Shown piece after piece: positions 61,660 to 64,000 of a stretch of 64,000 nucleotides of DNA. The DNA is from Ramlibacter henchirensis (GTDB taxonomy: Bacteria; Pseudomonadota; Gammaproteobacteria; Burkholderiales; Burkholderiaceae_C), in the NCBI RefSeq assembly GCF_004682015.1, contig NZ_SMLM01000001.1, positions 2,170,001 through 2,234,000 of the forward strand, in the 5' to 3' direction. Positions within the stretch are counted from its first letter, which is position 1. Every line of letters starts with the position of its first letter. Under the pieces are notes generated by a model, which did not search any database, was not told the origin of the DNA, and saw only the letters and a program-made list of their open reading frames with translations. Made by a program: the position numbers and the translations under genes.

Positions 61660-62589
61660 ATGCTCACCTTCCAGCAAATCATCCTGAAGCTGCAGTCGTA
61701 CTGGGACGCCCAGGGCTGCGCGCTGCTGCAGCCGTACGACATGGAGGTGGGCGCGGGCACCTCGCACACCGCCACCTTCCTGCGCGCGCTCGGCCCCGAG
61801 CCGTGGAAAGCCGCGTACGTCCAGCCCAGCCGCCGGCCCAAGGACGGCCGCTACGGCGAGAACCCCAACCGCCTGCAGCACTACTACCAGTACCAGGTGG
61901 TGCTCAAGCCCGCGCCGGATGACATCCTCGAGCTGTACCTCGGCTCGCTCCAGGCGCTGGGCTTCGACCTGAAGAAGAACGACATCCGCTTCGTCGAGGA
62001 CGACTGGGAGAACCCCACGTTGGGGGCCTGGGGCCTGGGCTGGGAGGTCTGGCTCAACGGCATGGAAGTCACGCAGTTCACGTACTTCCAGCAGGTGGGC
62101 GGCATCGATTGCAAGCCGATCACCGGCGAGATCACCTACGGGCTGGAGCGCCTGGCCATGTACCTGCAAGGCGTGGACAACGTCTACCAGCTCAAGTGGA
62201 CCGAAGGCCTCTCTTACGGCGACGTGTACCTGCAGAACGAACGCGAACAGTCGGCCTACAACTTCGAGCACAGCGACGCCGAGTTCCTGTTCACCGCCTT
62301 CGGCGCCCACGAGAAGCAGGCCAGGTACCTGATGGAGCAGCAGCTCGCGCTGCCCGCCTACGAGCAGGTGCTCAAGGCGGCGCACACCTTCAACCTGCTC
62401 GACGCGCGCGGCGCCATCAGCGTCACCGAGCGCGCCGCGTACATCGGCCGCATCCGCAACCTGGCGCGCAGCGTGGCGCAGAGCTACCTGCTCAGCCGCC
62501 AGCGGCTGGGCTTCCCGATGGCGCCCAAGGCCTGGGCCGAAGCGGCCACCGCCAGGATGGTGGCCGACAAGCTGGTGGAGGCGGCGTGA
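61660..62589 (+). CDS. glyQ: Glycyl-tRNA synthetase alpha subunit
   Basis: A 309-residue class II aminoacyl-tRNA synthetase subunit of the alpha2beta2 GlyRS. The N terminus [20 protein letters not shown] and [19 protein letters not shown] are hallmark segments. The start at 61660 lies 10 bp after lnt. Its stop overlaps the glyS start by one base (TGATG). Confidence 0.96.
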   Translation: MLTFQQIILKLQSYWDAQGCALLQPYDMEVGAGTSHTATFLRALGPEPWKAAYVQPSRRPKDGRYGENPNRLQHYYQYQVVLKPAPDDILELYLGSLQALGFDLKKNDIRFVEDDWENPTLGAWGLGWEVWLNGMEVTQFTYFQQVGGIDCKPITGEITYGLERLAMYLQGVDNVYQLKWTEGLSYGDVYLQNEREQSAYNFEHSDAEFLFTAFGAHEKQARYLMEQQLALPAYEQVLKAAHTFNLLDARGAISVTERAAYIGRIRNLARSVAQSYLLSRQRLGFPMAPKAWAEAATARMVADKLVEAA

Positions 62590-64000
62590 TGGCAAACGCC
62601 AACCTGCTGGTCGAACTGTTCGTGGAGGAACTGCCGCCCAAGTCGCTGAAGAAACTGGGTGAGGCGTTCGGCAATGCGCTGCTGGAGCAGCTCAAGGCGC
62701 AGGGCCTCGCGGGCGCGGGCTCCGTGCTCACGCCGTACGCGTCGCCCCGGCGTCTCGCTGCGCACATCACGGCTGTGGCCGATCGCGCGGCCGACAAGGC
62801 CGTCTCGCAAAAGCTGATGCCCGCCAGCGTCGGCCTGGACGCGCAGGGTCAGCCCACGCCGGCGCTGCTCAAGAAACTGCAGGCACTGGGCGCGGACGCA
62901 TCGGCCGTCGCTTCGCTCAAGCGCGCGCCCGACGGCAAGGCCGAGGCGTTGTTCTACGAGAGCACCGCCAAGGGCGCGACGCTCGCGGAAGGCCTGCAGA
63001 AAGCATTGGCCGAGGTCATCGCGCGGCTGCCGATTCCGAAGGTGATGACCTACCAGCTGGCGGACGGTTGGAGCGACGTGAAGTTCGTGCGCCCGGCGCA
63101 TTCCCTGGTCGCGCTGCATGGCCGCGAGGTGGTCCCTATCGAAGCCCTCGGGCTCAAGTCGGGTCGCAGCACGCAGGGCCACCGCTTCGAGGCGGCGAGC
63201 CCGCGCGTCGACATTCCGGATGCCGACAGCTACGCGCACGTGCTGCAGGAACAGGGCGCGGTGATTGCCAGCTTCGAAGCCCGCCGCGCCGAGATCGCTC
63301 GCCAGCTCACCGCGGCCGCGCAGAAGGCCGGCAGCGGCGCGCGCGCGATCGAGGATGAAGCGCTGCTCGATGAAGTCACCGCGCTGGTGGAGCGGCCGAA
63401 CGTGCTGGTCTGCCAGTTCGAGCGCGAGTTCCTGGAAGTGCCGCAGGAATGCCTCATCCTCACGATGAAGGCCAACCAGAAATACTTCCCGCTGCTGGAT
63501 GCGCAGGGCAAGCTCACGCACCGCTTCCTGGTGGTGAGCAACATCCGGCCGCAGGACCCGAGCGCGGTGATCGGCGGCAACGAGCGCGTCGTGCGACCGC
63601 GTCTCGCGGACGCCAAGTTCTTCTTCGACCAGGACCGCAAGAAGCCGCTCGACTCCCGCGTGCCGGGTTTGGCCAAGGTGGTCTATCACAACAAGCTGGG
63701 CACGCAGGGTGAGCGCGTCGAGCGCGTGCGTTCCATCGCGCGCCACATCGGCGCGCAAATCGGCGGCGAGGCGCTTTCGCAGGCCGCTGACACCGCAGCT
63801 CGACTGGCGAAGGCCGACCTGCTGACGGACATGGTCGGCGAGTTCCCCGAGCTGCAGGGCATCATGGGCCGCTACTACGCGCAGCACGACGGGCTGCCGG
63901 CGTCCGTCGCCGACGCGATTGAAGACCACTACAAGCCGCGTTTCGCCGGAGACGAGTTGCCGCGCGGCGACGTCGGCCTGGTCGTCGCGTTGGCCGACAA
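62589..64000 (+). CDS. glyS: Glycyl-tRNA synthetase beta subunit (3' end outside window)
   Basis: The first ~470 residues of the ~690-720-residue beta subunit, cut by the window edge. It starts with NLLVELFVEELPPKSLKKLG and shows GRSTQGHRF and DEALLDEVTALVERP motifs. The gene forms the holoenzyme with GlyQ upstream and is co-translated with it. Confidence 0.95.
   Translation, partial: MANANLLVELFVEELPPKSLKKLGEAFGNALLEQLKAQGLAGAGSVLTPYASPRRLAAHITAVADRAADKAVSQKLMPASVGLDAQGQPTPALLKKLQALGADASAVASLKRAPDGKAEALFYESTAKGATLAEGLQKALAEVIARLPIPKVMTYQLADGWSDVKFVRPAHSLVALHGREVVPIEALGLKSGRSTQGHRFEAASPRVDIPDADSYAHVLQEQGAVIASFEARRAEIARQLTAAAQKAGSGARAIEDEALLDEVTALVERPNVLVCQFEREFLEVPQECLILTMKANQKYFPLLDAQGKLTHRFLVVSNIRPQDPSAVIGGNERVVRPRLADAKFFFDQDRKKPLDSRVPGLAKVVYHNKLGTQGERVERVRSIARHIGAQIGGEALSQAADTAARLAKADLLTDMVGEFPELQGIMGRYYAQHDGLPASVADAIEDHYKPRFAGDELPRGDVGLVVALAD

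Overview
The window is high-GC betaproteobacterial DNA, most likely from the Comamonadaceae (a Ramlibacter/Variovorax-like organism). This rests on the 16S rRNA signature regions, a 16S-tRNA-Ile(GAT)-tRNA-Ala(TGC)-23S-5S operon, the corC-lnt-glyQ-glyS gene order, and many four-base ATGA/GTGA gene overlaps. No phage, plasmid, insertion-sequence or CRISPR features were seen. The DNA looks chromosomal, with housekeeping genes mixed with lineage-specific modules.

Region by region. 1-5.4 kb, minus strand: the end of a surface-sugar module (a GH1/RmlD fusion overlapping a TTG-started UDP-galactopyranose mutase), metY, and a CoA-binding protein. 5.5-9.5 kb, plus: an exported GH5 hydrolase with a LamG-like tail, overlapping a PAS/histidine kinase/receiver hybrid. 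9.5-13.1 kb, minus: alanyl-tRNA editing protein, DsbD and a redoxin. 13.1-16.1 kb, plus: a sorbosone-dehydrogenase-type lipoprotein and an amidase. 16.1-16.6 kb: a gene-free stretch of nested inverted repeats. 16.6-20.5 kb, minus: an FtsH paralogue, small proteins and a winged-helix methyltransferase facing a GlxA-type regulator. 22.4-27.1 kb: a methyltransferase-Lrp pair facing a homodimeric pyruvate-dehydrogenase-type E1 plus a creatininase-family protein, resembling the mdeR/mdeB arrangement of Pseudomonas. 27.2-31 kb: small stress-type proteins (two-CBS, KGG-repeat, thioredoxin-like, GNAT, phosphatase, Lys/Ala-rich DNA-binding-like).

31.0-37.5 kb holds a tight six-gene minus-strand operon (LysE exporter, EamA exporter, class I aminotransferase, GST, PhzF, glyoxalase-like). 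It is divergent from a MocR-type regulator whose intergenic region carries repeated CCAGTACA boxes. This looks like a coherent, possibly undescribed system for sensing, modifying and exporting an amino compound. 37.5-44.1 kb: a phospholipase-D-type lipoprotein, an Uup-type ABC-F ATPase and an IorAB-like molybdenum hydroxylase.

44.1-49.8 kb is a complete rRNA operon with three regularly built tandem promoters, boxA-like sites, long-range processing stems and a strong terminator. 49.9-56.5 kb: FadD, a conserved unknown, a lipase-like hydrolase, and a signalling group (receiver plus cyclase-homology protein, LuxR-type regulator, Crp/Fnr regulator, small class III cyclase) that may form a local cyclic-nucleotide circuit. 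56.7-58.4 kb: hppD divergent from an Lrp-type regulator around an inverted repeat. 58.5 kb to the end: a GNAT protein and corC-lnt-glyQ-glyS, with glyS cut by the window edge.
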